This document shows positions 11,535 through 23,141 of a stretch of 39,649 nucleotides of DNA, in pieces. The stretch is from Podila epigama (Eukaryota > Mortierellomycota > Mortierellomycetes > Mortierellales > Mortierellaceae). The notes below the pieces were generated by a model that made no database searches, was not told the origin of the DNA, and saw only the letters and a program-made list of their open reading frames with translations. The stretch's first letter is position 1, and each line of letters starts with the position of its first letter. Location of the stretch: assembly GCA_015679605.1 (NCBI GenBank), contig JAAAVE010000034.1, forward strand, positions 6,729 through 46,377, in the 5' to 3' direction. A program made the position numbers and the translations under genes.

Positions 11535-14500
11535 GAAGGGTTTTCGTCGAGTTGGTACAGCTGGTGAGACGTTTCCTTCAAAAGACCCTGTTGGATCCAA
11601 AACGACATTTGTGGCTCAAGAGCATTTTCAGCCATCTGAAGTTGAGACGCAAGATTGGACAAGGACCATGTGTCTATTGGAACCATGAACAAGGAGAATT
11701 GTTAGAAGGAAGCAAATTGAAAGCCAAAGACATAGATGGCGCAAGAAATGGATATGGACGGTTTTTCTTACCTTGCTGTTCAAACAAGTGGATGATGGCA
11801 GCCTGTATTGGAGGGACCTGCATTGAAATCGCTGGCCGTCCTTCAAACTCGAGCTCAATTTCGACCATACCCAATGAAGGAAAGACTTCGAGCTTTTGTG
11901 CTGGCCGTGTGATCTCGAACTCTTGCACAAAAGATTCCAGCAATCTAGCAAAGTTAGGAGTTGAAAGGGGGCCACGCGTCAGAAAGATAGATTGTTTAAC
12001 CTTGGAACGTGACAAAGAACGACTTGATAAACTCTTACGATTTCAATGCTTCAGGCAACTCAAACTCTTCATTGTCCTCGATTGCTGGCCAGTAAAACCG
12101 CGAAGCAATCACTGTATTCACGACATTCTAGACGTGTTATAAAGAACCAGGCGCATGAAAGTGTTAGATGATAGGAAACCTGATGAAACGAGTGAGAATA
12201 GGGACCATGTTGCATGTAACAAAAAAGAAAAAAAAAAAAAAAATAGACATACCGATGGATTTCGCTCTTGGATATTGTTTGTAACGCGTTTTGATTCTGC
12301 AATGTCCGCCAGCATAACCTCGCAATGATGTAGATCCACCTCTCCGAACCGCAGTTTGAGCAGTTCTAATTGTCGTATCTAGTATAGGAGCACATAAAAA
12401 AAAGACGTATCGGTGAGTTTTGAAGCTTGTAAACATTCTCCACTCCAACTCTTATTCGCCTTATGTCCTTCCACTCTGTTGGTCTAACAGGAAGCGATAG
12501 CATACTTCTCGGTCTACTTGAAAGTCAGTCGCCTGCAACAGCCGTTCAGAGAGAATTGCTTGAAACTCTTTAATAAAACGGTCATTGGTATCATAGATAC
12601 TGGCCAACACACTAATAATGTCGGCCATTTTTCGCCTAGCAGAAGTGAGATCTATGTTATCGAGAAACAGAAAGGATGGGGGAAAGGAAGACATTCAGTC
12701 GTCATGTGTAAATAATAATTAACTTGAAAACAAGATCCGTATTCCTTACCTGGTCCAGCGTTCGCTGGCTCTGGCACCCAAGTAGCCTCGTCATCAGAAC
12801 CCTCTTCAGCATCGATGCCTGCCTGAATCCCTTCAGTTGAACCATCCAAGAGGTTATTTGAGTCGTCCACGATGCTTTTGACTATAGCTTGCATTGTATC
12901 GTCTCTTGTCCTAATACCACGGTTAATCACTTGTGAGCTTGATATGCAGAGACTATAGGGGTCCACAAGCCCTTTCAGTTCAATGTATATGCTTGTGTTT
13001 ACCTGAGGTATCGATTAATGGTTTTAGCTGCAATATCCAGCATGACGCCCGAAGGATCAAAGATTCGTAGATGCTTGATTGCACATATATAAAATTCAAT
13101 AAGGTCATGCGTTTCTGTTCCAGGGTGAAGAAGACGCCTATCCAGACTGCAATTGACAAGGAGCCAAAAAAAAATAAAAAATAAAAAAAACGCGGTATCA
13201 ATACCTTCATTCTATAGCCACAAAATGAACAATAAGAAGGATTCATCTTACTCTGCCAAAAGAGCTTTTTGCAACTGTTCACGCTGTCCTGTCCAGCCAA
13301 TACATGTCTTTAGATCGTTGACAGCAGGCTCAGAGTGCGGGCATCCTAAAATGATGTCAAAGAACTCCTTGATTCTATGATCATTCACAGTATAATTCCA
13401 TTTTAAGTAACCATCATTTGCTGTGGATACGATTCCTGAACAGGAATACAAAAATAAAAAAAGGAAGAAGGTATACCTAAGGTCACCAAAGGTCTTGAAA
13501 AAATAAAACTCCAATCGACTAGCCCACATTTTGAACCGTTTAATCGCCTTGGGATCCGCTATCATGTTGGAAAAGGAGAAAGAACAATGATAAGTTATAT
13601 CAACTAATGAAGATGTATCTTTTTTTCTTGATTTCTCGCTTTCTTACCTTGATCCTTCTTTGGCAGAAGGGTAAGTCGCAGGAAGGGAAGAACGACGTGG
13701 ATCATCCACTCCTTCCCGCTTTCCAGTGTTGGTACGTCCCACTTCCTTTGGAAACATGTAAGGATCTTTTCTTCAACTTTCCGGTAGAGCATGCGCGTGA
13801 CGACATCTGTCATCCTGGCACCAAAGTCAAACTCATCCAGCTGAACACATAGAGTCATGTACTCTTGCATCTGACCTTGACTGATCATCGCCTCCGCCTC
13901 TGAACTGCTAGTATTTCCATGAAAAATCTCCTCAACCACCTCATCATCGAGGTCGTCTACAAACAGATCCATGGCTGCTCGCCCATCCTGCATTAGCCGT
14001 CTTCGCTTCTTACCCAAGATCCGCTGATGCTGTTCTTCTTGAATCTGCTCCGACCCTGTTTTGAGCGACCCACTATTCTTTTCGATAGATTCGGGTAGAG
14101 TATGCCGCGTTGATATCTCAAAGAGTCGAAATGTTTCCTCGAAATACATATGCGCCACTTCGTCAAAGGACGGTGGTAAATGGGTTGCTATCTCTGCAGA
14201 GAATTGGGCCAAAAACTTGCCAGAGACTTCAAGGGATGGGTCCATACGCATGGCTCGTACTTCTGCATCAAAGAGACGTGTCAGTTGAATAGAGATCGAT
14301 AGCCGATTGTAGATGGACTGAATCACGTTGCGGAAAATGGGTACTGTCCATGCTTGTCCCTCTACCTCGTCGTAGTTTGCCTGCAAATGCTTCTGTATAG
14401 AGTGGGACAGCAGAGGAAAAGTGAGCTAATCAGCAACGTCTCCTCGGGAAATGATTGATGTGAGGTTCAAGCGACACACTATTGTCGTTACCTGGTATTG

Positions 14501-14849
14501 CACTTCAACGTCGTTAAGCAGCGGCACAAGCTTTGAAAGGGCATCACGACGAAAAGTGTCTAATGTAAAGTTAGTCAGAATAAAAACATGAAAGTGGGTT
14601 AAACAGTGTTGGACTACACAAGTCCGCATGTTACCAACCCGACTTACCTAGAATCCAGTTTCCAGCCCATGCACCAAATCCTTGCCTCATCAGGGTTCTC
14701 AAGCTTGCACCTAGCCTTCGAACTAGAAATGTTGAAACGGAGGTCAAAGGTTAGAGCTTCGCGTAGATCGCTAGAGAGTCCTTTCTTTAGCCGAAATCAA
14801 AAAGCCAAGGTGCCTAACCTCCAGGGTCTATTGAGGAGTTTGGGTCCAT
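11531..14849 (-). CDS. APC2: APC2, cullin subunit of the anaphase-promoting complex
   Basis: Thirteen exons on the minus strand: 14849-14819, 14722-14648, 14559-14492, 14392-13648, 13558-13477, 13374-13252, 13146-13003, 12910-12750, 12651-12506, 12378-12253, 12127-12039, 11944-11772 and 11673-11531. All phases agree and give 701 residues. APC2 hallmarks appear in order: KEFFDIILGCPHSEPAVNDL, RRLLHPGTETHDLI, RTRDDTMQAIV, the acidic WVPEPANAGP, RRKMADIISVLASIYDTNDR, LELLKLRFGE, HHCEVMLADIAESKR and PIQAAIIHLFEQQ. APC2 pairs with the RING subunit APC11 as the catalytic core of the cell-cycle ubiquitin ligase. The protein ends at LYQLDENPS after the first winged helix, so the C-terminal winged-helix domain seen in animal APC2 is missing from this model. 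The 31-nt first exon, with a weaker GTTAGG donor, is the least certain part. Confidence 0.92.
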
Positions 14850-15263
14850 GGCCCTTGTAAACACCGTCTTTTCCTAGATAAGGTTATAATATTGATCCAC
14901 GCGTGAGTCTACTTTGAGTAGGACCTTCTTTTTTTTAATGCCGCCTCCAAAAAAAAAACTGTGTAATGTCGTTACTCTAGAGAACGCATTCGAAGGCTGT
15001 GCGACATGGTCATGCGATCTACTGGCAGATGTGTTGGAACCGCTGGCAATGACGATCCCAGCCCTCCATTGGTCTGCAGTGTTCCTGTTCATGGGTTGTT
15101 CATTGGTGCAAAGCTGCAAAAAGGTGAAGGTGCAAAACACTGAATGCATGTCCAAAAAAAATTAAAAAAGGGTCGAAGCGCTTGGAATTGACGGATTACA
15201 TGGGAGTTACTCAAAACTGCTACGATTTTCGAAATCATCGTCCAATAATAACAAAGGACTTTT
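14850..15263. other. Gene-free stretch between APC2 and tRNA-Leu
   Basis: About 414 nt that should contain the APC2 leader and promoter. It holds short homopolymer runs (T and A tracts near 14928-14959) and no convincing open frame or RNA gene. Confidence 0.5.
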
Positions 15264-15346
15264 GGAGAGATGGCCGAGTTGGTCTAAGGCGCCGCGTTAA
15301 GGCCGCGGTCTATTCGTAGGCGTGGGTTCAAATCCCACTCTCTTCA
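15264..15346 (+). tRNA. tRNA-Leu (anticodon AAG), no intron
   Basis: The sequence folds as a type II (long variable arm) tRNA. The acceptor arm pairs GGAGAGA (15264-15270) with TCTCTTC (15339-15345), with one G-U pair and discriminator A at 15346. The anticodon stem is CCGCG/CGCGG around the loop TTAAGGC, putting AAG at 15299-15301; A34 would be read as inosine for CUN leucine codons. The T arm GTGGG-TTCAAAT-CCCAC is perfect. Internal promoter boxes are intact: an A box starting at TGGCCGAGTTGG and the B box GGTTCAAATCC (15325-15335). A TTTT run just after the 3' end (about 15349) can serve as the Pol III terminator. Confidence 0.96.
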
Positions 15347-15390
15347 CTTTTGCCACTTCACTGTTGTGATCTAGGCATTTTTTTTTTTTT

Positions 15391-15446
15391 GGTTCTCCGT
15401 CTGGCGCCCCGCTCAGTGCCAGGTGGGGCCCCTCAAAGGTCCTTTA
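15391..15446. other. GC-rich hairpin-forming island downstream of the tRNA
   Basis: A short GC-rich island stands out in an A/T-rich spacer, right after a run of T. It can form a stem CTGGC (15401-15405) with GCCAG (15418-15422), or GCCCC (15406-15410) with GGGGC (15425-15429), and includes the palindrome GGGGCCCC (15425-15432). I cannot assign it to a known RNA or element. Confidence 0.35.
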
Positions 15447-15594
15447 GCAAGAAAAAAAAAGGGTCATTGGATACTACCAGATTTCACTCCTTTTTCAATG
15501 TTTTTTTTTGTTGTATATGTTTTTATTGAGTTGTGAAGATGTAAAAAACTAAGGTTAATGTCCTCAAGCGCGTCAGCATGAATCTACATGGTTT

Positions 15595-17423
15595 CTAGTC
15601 AAGAAGGAAAACTTCTCCTGGCTCCTTCATTTGATCCTTCGTACTCTCTTTTTTAGGTGGAGCAACCGCACCTTGTGTCACATCAATAAACAAAGTACAT
15701 TTCCCGTTTGGCCCACATTCGAGACGTTCCTTCTTAAAGGGACTCCTAGTCATACCTAGCCAAAACCCGTTGCAATTTAGATGACTTGGAACGATTGTGG
15801 TGGTGGGAAGGCAATGGCAGTGGCGGTTTAGGTCTGGGCTACGTGGGCAATATAGCATGCCTGGTTCCTTGAGCAGTGACCAACCCATGTCACGTATCAA
15901 CATGATTTTGGATTTAGACAAGAGAAGAGTGACGGCAAGAGTGATGACGATGGCATCCGTGAATTTCTCGTAGTAGAAAAGTCCTTGCTCGTCGACAGCG
16001 TCAATAAACTCGAGGTATTGTGGTGAGCGGAAAAAGTCAACGCGTGCAATTGAGTTTTGGACGCCAAAGGTACACGTCGTGCTGGAGGAGGAAAGAAGGA
16101 AGAGGAGAATGTTGGAGTTGAGAATATGTGTGGCCTAGTACATGTTATATATTATATACATGTTCACATGCAAACTTACTACTCGTCGCCCGATTCTCTA
16201 GTAAGGAAGAAATCGCTGTTTTCAGTAGGGAGGATATGCGAATGCGTTTTTTTGAATTCTTTCACAAATTTCCAAGCACTAGGAACACCAAGCCCATTCT
16301 CTGTTGTCGAGAGTGAAAATCCTAGACGACAGGAAAAAAAAAAAAAGACAGCGCAGGAGAGTGGTAAGCGTTCGGCCAGTGAAAGAGTGAGTGTAGAGAG
16401 GGTGCCTTCTTTTCCAGTGAGCAGGCGAAACAAGGAAGAGAAGAAAGGCATACCAAATGTTTGTTGATTCTTCTTCATTTCGAGCATAGGGTCATCTTGG
16501 ATATCACAGTAAATCTCCAAGCCAGGATCGACGCGCCAGAAAAACTCAAATGGGTCCAGGAGTGGATGTTGAGCGAGAAAGCCGCTGAGATATCGCCAAT
16601 CGTTTCGAACTGCGACTGCAGTCCGTTTGTTATTCACTCCCTTAAAGATTAATTCTCGGTCCTGCGCCATGTATGTGCCGACATCGATCCCCTTGGGTAG
16701 TCGGTGGTGTTGCCTCGGCACCGTGGCAAAAGTCATATTGCCTTTGGTCAATTGCGCGGTCAAACTCTTTGAGCGCTCTGTGAGTGGCAAGACGGACAGA
16801 ATGATCCATGGATAGTTTCGTCCTCGGTTAAAACGGTCCTCCATCTCACGGATGGTCTGTCGACTAGACTGAATCTGGTCCTCGCTCGTGAACATTACAA
16901 ATGCACCATTCGCCTTTTCAACTTCGTAAATGGGTTCGTCATCATCCTGGTCAGAGTCTGTGTCTCCAAGAGTGCTGTCCAGCTCAGACTCGCCTTTGAC
17001 AATTGAGGTTTCTATCTTTGTGTCTTCATCGTCGTTCTGGTTTGTATCCTGGAAAGGCTTTTGCTCATGCTGTTGTTGTTGTTGTTGTTGCTTGTGATGG
17101 TGATGGTGGTGGTAGTGAAGATGTGGCCGGTGACCTTCTGTCCTTGCACCATCATTGCCATCTTGCTCTGTTGTACCGAGGATATCAAGCTTCATCAGCG
17201 CTTCCTTTTTCCTCGATATTTCCCTGTATCCGTCCATGACTGATTCACCACCTTTTGATAACGACGACCGAAGAGATGACGCCGACGCAGAGATGGACAA
17301 CGATGCTGCTTCATATTGATTGGGCAGAAAAGTCTCCAAAAACAGATATGCCAGTCCACAGAGCGCTGCGACAGGAACAACGATCCGGATGACTCTGGCA
17401 TAGCGACTTGGAGCCTGGATCAT
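15595..17423 (-). CDS. GT15 (KRE2/MNT1/KTR) mannosyltransferase-like protein with altered catalytic motifs
   Basis: Exons 17423-16454, 16321-16180 and 16081-15595 give 532 residues. The start chosen is the first ATG (MIQAPSRYARVIRI). It leads into one membrane segment at about residues 13-32, the type II Golgi anchor of this family. A long acidic stem with a His/Gln tract (near residues 105-120) follows, and then the GT15 domain. Family segments are clear: RNYPWIILSVLPLTE, HPLLDPFEFFWRVDPGLEIYCDI, NQQTFGFSL, ARVDFFRS, GLFYYEKFTDA and SKSKIMLIRDMGW. Active relatives add alpha-1,2-mannose to glycans from GDP-mannose with Mn2+. Here the usual EPD reads DPG (299-301), the Glu of NFEI reads Ser (381) and the His of DAPVHS reads Ile (417). 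It may be inactive or use another chemistry. SLP1 lies upstream on the same strand, 187 nt away. Confidence 0.85.
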
Positions 17424-17610
17424 TAGAACGTCGCCCAAGAATGGCTGGAATGGTTTTTGTTAGAGAGAAAGAGCAGAAAGAAAGGAAATGTAGAGTGCAA
17501 AAAAAACAAGACGAGCAAGACTACAACAGTATGCAAGTGGATTCAGGGGTGAGTACAATTCAAATGCGAGAAAGTAGAAAAAAAAAGGAGAGTTGAAAAT
17601 ATCTCTGTAT

Positions 17611-20600
17611 TTATGTTGTGGTCTTGCGTGACACCTGTGGAGACCTCTCGTCGTCACCTTCCTGACCCAAGTCCAAGTCGTCCTCGCCTCCTCCTTCAGC
17701 AGAACCTTTGTTCCCCTTCGTGCTCTCGTAAAAACTATGCCGTTCAAAACTGCCTTTCCGCCGAGGCACAATCTGATCCTCTAAAAGTCTCTTGCTTCGC
17801 TTTTTCTTGATAGACTTGGATGTCGTCTCTGGAGCGATATCAGTAGCAGCAGTTGCTGCTACGTCAGTCGTTCTTTCAGTCGACGGTGAAGAGGAAGATG
17901 AAGATGAAGGAGGAGGCAACTCGCCAGGCACAATCGCGGTATTATGATTATCTTGGTCAATGTCGCGTCCGACGAAATCCGCATGCTGCGGCTGCAGCTG
18001 GTTAGGACTAGTTTCATCCCCTTGCTCCAATCCTAGACCTACTCCAAGCCCTAGAGTTGCACTGGCACTATGATTCTTGTGAATCTGTAGACCTGATGTC
18101 AAATCCTGTGGTCTCTGAATACTGTGAGAGTTCCTCCTTCGCGATGTCTTTGAACCCTCTCGACTATATTTAGGCCTTTCCTTAAGCGACCCGGTCTTGG
18201 TGTCGGCTACATGGCCGTTACTTTCTTTGATAGGCTCGACCAAGGACGTATCCAGAGAAATAACAGCCTGGTTGGACTCCTCTATATCATCTCCCGTGGA
18301 GACCCTTGTCGACTCACCATTACCATGGTATCTATCCCATCCTTCGAGGTGTATCTCACGGCTGCCCGCTGTATTCTCCGAGGCTGAGTCCAAGGCGGAA
18401 TCAGACACGAAACCGACATCTTCACTCTCTGGAAACCTATATGGTCGGCCATCAGTCCTTGTAGACTGGTTTTCTATTGCAATCTCTGGCTCCTGCTCCA
18501 TGGGTGACGACTCAATCTCTTCGGGCGATCTTTGACGACGCGAGTTTTGAGTATCTGGGGACTGAGCCGCCTGCTCGGAGTCGTCCGAGTCCGGTCGAGG
18601 CGTCATGGAGGAGGTAGTGTCCATCCGCAACGATGAAGCTGGGCGCGTTGCGCCGGATGCGTGGGGCTGGTAATTATGGTGAGGATGATGATGATGATGG
18701 AATTGATTATAATAGCTGACAGAAAGTCGTTTCATTGTTGGTGTTGTTGGCAATGAACTTCCAGAAGAGGACATCCTTCCAACGTTCATATCCCGGGATA
18801 TGTATGCAACATCTGCGTCAGATAACTGGTCGGCGTCATTGTTGATCGAGGGCCCTTGGAACACTGGGGATTCTGGTCGGTACTCCAACGAGTATGACTG
18901 TGGTAATGTCTGTTGTTGTTGAACCCGTGTAGAATGTGGGGAGGTATTTATGATTCCAACGTAGCTCTCCTTTGGTGTCGGGAATGGAGTACGCGTTACC
19001 AGGACATGCTCAAATGGTGGTCGTGATAGCGCTTCCAATCTCGCCGCATCAGCTGGTTCTACTAACCCTTCGCGATCCTGTGAACGCAACTCTGGTGACA
19101 TGTTGTCTTCTGCCCCTACACCAAGAGTCGTGTCATTAGACCGCTGGGCACGGTCTGAAGCAGTTCTCTCGGGTACACGTGCAGCCTGGCCGTGATGGGT
19201 TTCATTCATAAGCGTTGACCCACTATGGATAGGGTTCGGGGAAAGGGGCGACATGGGCGAGATTGGTGGCGCCAGCTTGCAATCCTCCTCCTGATCACTT
19301 CTCCCAGGTTCATTAGAATAGATATGTTGTTGGCCCTGTTGGGTATTCTGACCAAAGTTGGCAAGGTTCTCAACAGAACCAATTCGCACAGTGGTTGAAA
19401 TATCATTCGAACCTGTAACGCGTCGTTGTCCAGATATTGCACGAAGCTTGGCACTCAGCGGTGATTGATGGATAGCGTAGTGCATTGTTGAACTCTTCGT
19501 GAGAGTGGTGAACGCAAACGCAGCAATGATCGTAATGACCGTGATGACGAACACGTGACGCTGGAAGAGGACCTAGTTTATGCAAGAAAAGCGAACAAGT
19601 CAGAATCAAAAGAAGTGGCCTTCAGGACATACTCTATACAATAATCAAAAGTATAGTGCTATTAACATACCTGACTGCCAAGAACATGTACTTGATTCGA
19701 AAGGTTCTGGAACTCTTTTCTTCGCTTCTCGCCATCAATCTCTACATGGGCCCGGTAACTGTACGAAAGTTGGTCATATTTTCGCCCCTGTGATAAGAGC
19801 GACAATATCATGAGAGAAAACAAAAACGTTAGAAGGTAACATCGACTTTCTTAAAGTGTTGGAGGAAATAAAAGAAATGCACAGCATACCAAGAGTTCCA
19901 GACGGCGGTTGGCTTCATTCAGATGGTTAACCAACTGATTAATCTTTTGTGTACTCGAGTCAATGACTTCATTAAAGATATTGCTCTGTTCCTCCAGGTA
20001 CAAGTAAGAGAGTGAAGAGTTCAGTTCAAGGGCTTTGAGTCGATTGACGATGTTTTTGTAGACACTCTCCTGCGACGAGTGTCCTGGTGAAGGAATTGGG
20101 TGGGGCGAGCCTGGCTCGGTTGCAGAGGCGCTGCCAGGCGTTCCCATTCCAGAGACCGAGCCTTTGGCAGCGCCTGGATGCCTAGTCAGATGGGTGGGTC
20201 GGGCCTTTTGAGAGAGGGTGATGATGCCAAGGTCCACATTCTGCCAATCGCTGTCGTCCTGCATTGCAGCGGGCGAGGTGGAAGGAAGGGGTGGAATCAC
20301 ATTCGATGATGGCATGCTGGCAGGTGGCGTTAGAGTTTCTTCAGCCAATAATGGTGCCGATGGCGCAATATCTATGGGTGGTACTTTCTCCGTCTCAGAT
20401 GGCCACTCAGGTATGAACGCGAGATCATTCTCGGGAGAATCCGAGAATGCGTCATGAGCGTCAGGATCCGTCCAAAGCATGGATGCTTCCTCAGACTGGA
20501 AGAGTTCAGGCGAATCAGCTCCATGAGGCGCATCTAGGTTATTACTTTCGATCGAGGGCATACTGTCGACAGTCGGCGTTGGGCTGGCGGTTTCATTGGG

Positions 20601-22582
20601 AGTTGGATCTGGAATTGTCATCTGAGGTGCCTCGTTCTCATTGACGTTAACGGTTTCGGCCGGTGCCGTTGTCATATCCTCCAATGGAACAGATGTATCG
20701 GAAATGTCTGTATCTTTCTTTCCAGATTCTTCAGTTTCCTGGTCCGCCTCATCATCGTCATCATCGCCTGCATCTTCTGCTTCCTCGGCGGCAAGTTTAG
20801 CTCTCTCCAACTCTGCCCGTTTCGCCTCTTCCATGGCCAGCCGTTTTTCCTCTTCCTCTTCCTGTTTCAGCTGCTCGAGAGCGGTCGCACCATAAACGCG
20901 GAGAAGGGTGACAGGGCAATAGTACTCATTGCCATAATGACTGATAAAGTCAAATCGGATATATGTTGCCAGCCGGGGTGTCGCAGGTTTGAAGACCTGC
21001 CAAGAAAAACGTTGTGATAGTGTTTGGCATTTCAGTACAGCATATAGAAAATAGTAACGACTCTCACGCACTACATCCTATATGGATTACTCACCTGCGC
21101 ATCTCGCGTGTTCCTTGCCCGAAAGTGGCCGAGTACAGCCCAGCCGTCATCCCGTGGAGGATACCGATTGACAGAGACAACAAAGTCCTTGAAAGTCGAC
21201 GAAAAGAATTCATAGTTTCCAAGAACAAACGAATCAACCAAGATCTCCTCACATAGTTCCACAACGAAAAACTTTTCCTTTGTCGAGCACTTGTTCAGCA
21301 TGTAGTTGTCCTTGCCCTCGTTCAAGATGGCCGTTATACTGGTCGCGTCTTTACTTGCTTTAACAACACTCGCTGCACAAGTAGCGGAGGCATGATTAAA
21401 GCGATCCTTTGGATCCTTGGCATATTCTGACTTGATCCAGTCTTGATCAGCTGGGAACGCTTTCTTCAAGTCAGGACCACCTCCAAACTGTTTCGAAAGA
21501 TGCTGAAATTGGTCCGAAACTTTTCCATTAATGTTGTTTCCGCTTTCTAGATCAAAGCCAAGTTCCTCTTCTCCGCCAAGGGCAACGTCCACAGAACTCT
21601 CCTGATATGGCTTGCGCTTTCTCTGTTTCCGTTCCTGGGGATCATAGGGCTTTGCCTTTTTTTCAAGGACTTGCTTACGCCACTGCTCGTAAGACGGGAT
21701 ATGGCGTTCTGGTTGCTGAGGTGGCGCGATTGAGGCAGATGGTGTCGGAGTTGGCTTGGATCGCGTGGTCTGATGGACATTGGTGATGGGCGGTGGAGAA
21801 GACCAGGATGAAGAGATCTGGCTTGGATGTTGCGACGTCATGGTGACACTGTCTAAGACAGATTCACCGTGTACAATGTGACCATTAACTTCAGAAGATG
21901 ACACGGTTAAACTTGGTCCAGGTTCAACGACAGCTGTCACTGTGGTATCAGCAGGTTCCGTGGGTGAGGTAACTACCACGGTGGATCGGGCGATCGACGG
22001 GCTTGGTGCAGGTAGATTTGTTGGTATGGTCCTGTCGTGTGGTTCCTCGACCTGCGAGGATGTCAGTATCGTTGTTGTCGTTGTTGTCGTTGTGGGGGAC
22101 AACAGAGAGGAGGACTGTGCGGCCGTGTGGCCAAAAACATCTACATGGTCCTATTCATGTTGTTGATGTTGTTAAGCGATGTCAGGTGAAAAAAAGCCTA
22201 GGTCTGTGCTTCTTCTTTGTCTGTCATGGTAAAATCCGTTGTTGACATGACCAGGATGAATGAATACCTTCACACTTGGCTGACAGAGCAGGTCCAGCGT
22301 TGAATACGGACATTGATGGGAGACGGTTTGGTCTATGTGTTCATCACCTGGCAGGCATTTACATGCATGCGACATTAAAGGGTTCCATGATCCACCGAGG
22401 TGACGATTGTTGATGTTGTCGGTAGTGGTCGTTACTCCTTCAGCTGCTTTGTGTGCTCGGAAGAATAGACCTTCGGCAGAAACTGTGGGTAGGGGCTGAA
22501 TAAACGTTCCTAGCACACAAAGACTGAAGCAGAAAAGGATGGATGGACAAGTTCGTTTCTTAGATGGCCATGCTCGAGCCAT
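17611..22582 (-). CDS. SLP1: SLP1/SUCO (osteopotentia)-type ER SUN-like protein
   Basis: Exons 22582-22268, 22150-21095, 20996-19890, 19787-19671 and 19572-17611 give 1518 residues. A signal peptide ends near PTVSAEG (about residue 36). After a Thr/Ser/Pro linker comes the SUN-like domain (about 355-495): DRFNHASATCAASVVKASKD, KEKFFVVELCEEILVDSFVL, NYEFFSSTFKDFVVSV, and RLATYIRFDFISHYGNEYYC closing with PVTLLRVYG. Next are a Glu/Lys/Ala helix, an acidic linker, a lumenal coiled coil (NIFNEVIDSSTQKINQLVNH) and a second helical exon. One membrane segment, HVFVITVITIIAAFAFTTL, sits at about 871-889. The remaining 630 residues form a Ser-rich, presumably cytosolic tail. Yeast Slp1 works with Emp65 to protect folding proteins in the ER. 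The gene is divergent from MCD4. Confidence 0.93.
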
Positions 22583-23141
22583 TTGTTATTTTCTTTTTGT
22601 CTTGTCTGCGTCTGTCAGTGGCAATGTTGGAGTGACGAGGATGTAGCTCTTTAGAGTGGAGTGAAAAGAAGCAAGTCGATGGTCCGAGAAGACATTGTCT
22701 GTTAGGAAAAACAAAAAGTGTGAATTAAAAGAATTGTGTGGAGAGATGTCGAAAAAAAGTACGCTAAACGCGCTTTTAGATTTTTCAGCGAATTGGAACG
22801 CTCCATGTTTCTCTCTTATTTGATCTGTATTTGGTTATTAATTTTTTTTTTTTTTTTTTTTTATTGTTCCACACACTTTTGTCCATCCATCCATCCATCC
22901 GTTTATCCATCCGTTCATCCAATCCAGTTCAAATCTAATCCATCCTTTCATTCATCTTCACTTCGCCAACTGAATCACCACAAGGACAGGAGCCTATTTA
23001 TTCGACATCGCTCCACCTTTTTTTTTTTTGTTTCGTTCTCTCAGGAGGAGTAGAATAGCATCACTGGCAAGGACAGCTGGCCAAAAGACACAAACAAACA
23101 AAAGAGAAAAGACGCTACACGTCAAACACAACGTTTTGACC
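22583..23141. promoter_or_regulatory. Shared upstream region of SLP1 and MCD4
   Basis: A 559-nt spacer between two divergent ER genes. It contains a run of 21 T (22842-22862) followed by an imperfect CATC tetranucleotide repeat (about 22882-22925). The rest is A/T- and pyrimidine-rich leader sequence. The heptamer CACGTCA (23118-23124) is the reverse of the UPR-element core TGACGTG, but lies only about 18 nt from the MCD4 start. I see no gene here. Confidence 0.5.
22882..22925. repeat. Imperfect (CATC)n tetranucleotide repeat
   Basis: Repeated CATC units with a few substitutions (CGTTT, CGTT) in the SLP1/MCD4 spacer, directly after the long T run. A simple sequence repeat with no sign of coding use. 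Confidence 0.8.

Noticed and set aside
13378-13476. Coding reading through the APC2 intron between exons 5 and 6
   Set aside because: The frame stays open for part of it, but direct splicing joins DLR to IKEFFDII exactly as in the family, so this is an intron.
11531-14849. Other cullin (CUL1, CUL3 or CUL4) instead of APC2
   Set aside because: The acidic WVPEPANAGPG linker, RRKMADIISVLASIYDTNDR and HHCEVMLADIAESKR segments are specific to APC2, and no neddylation-site winged helix is present.
23118-23124. UPR-element-like core (TGACGTG on the minus strand) before MCD4
   Set aside because: A seven-base match is expected by chance and it lies only about 18 nt from the start codon, inside the likely leader, so I do not call it a regulatory site.
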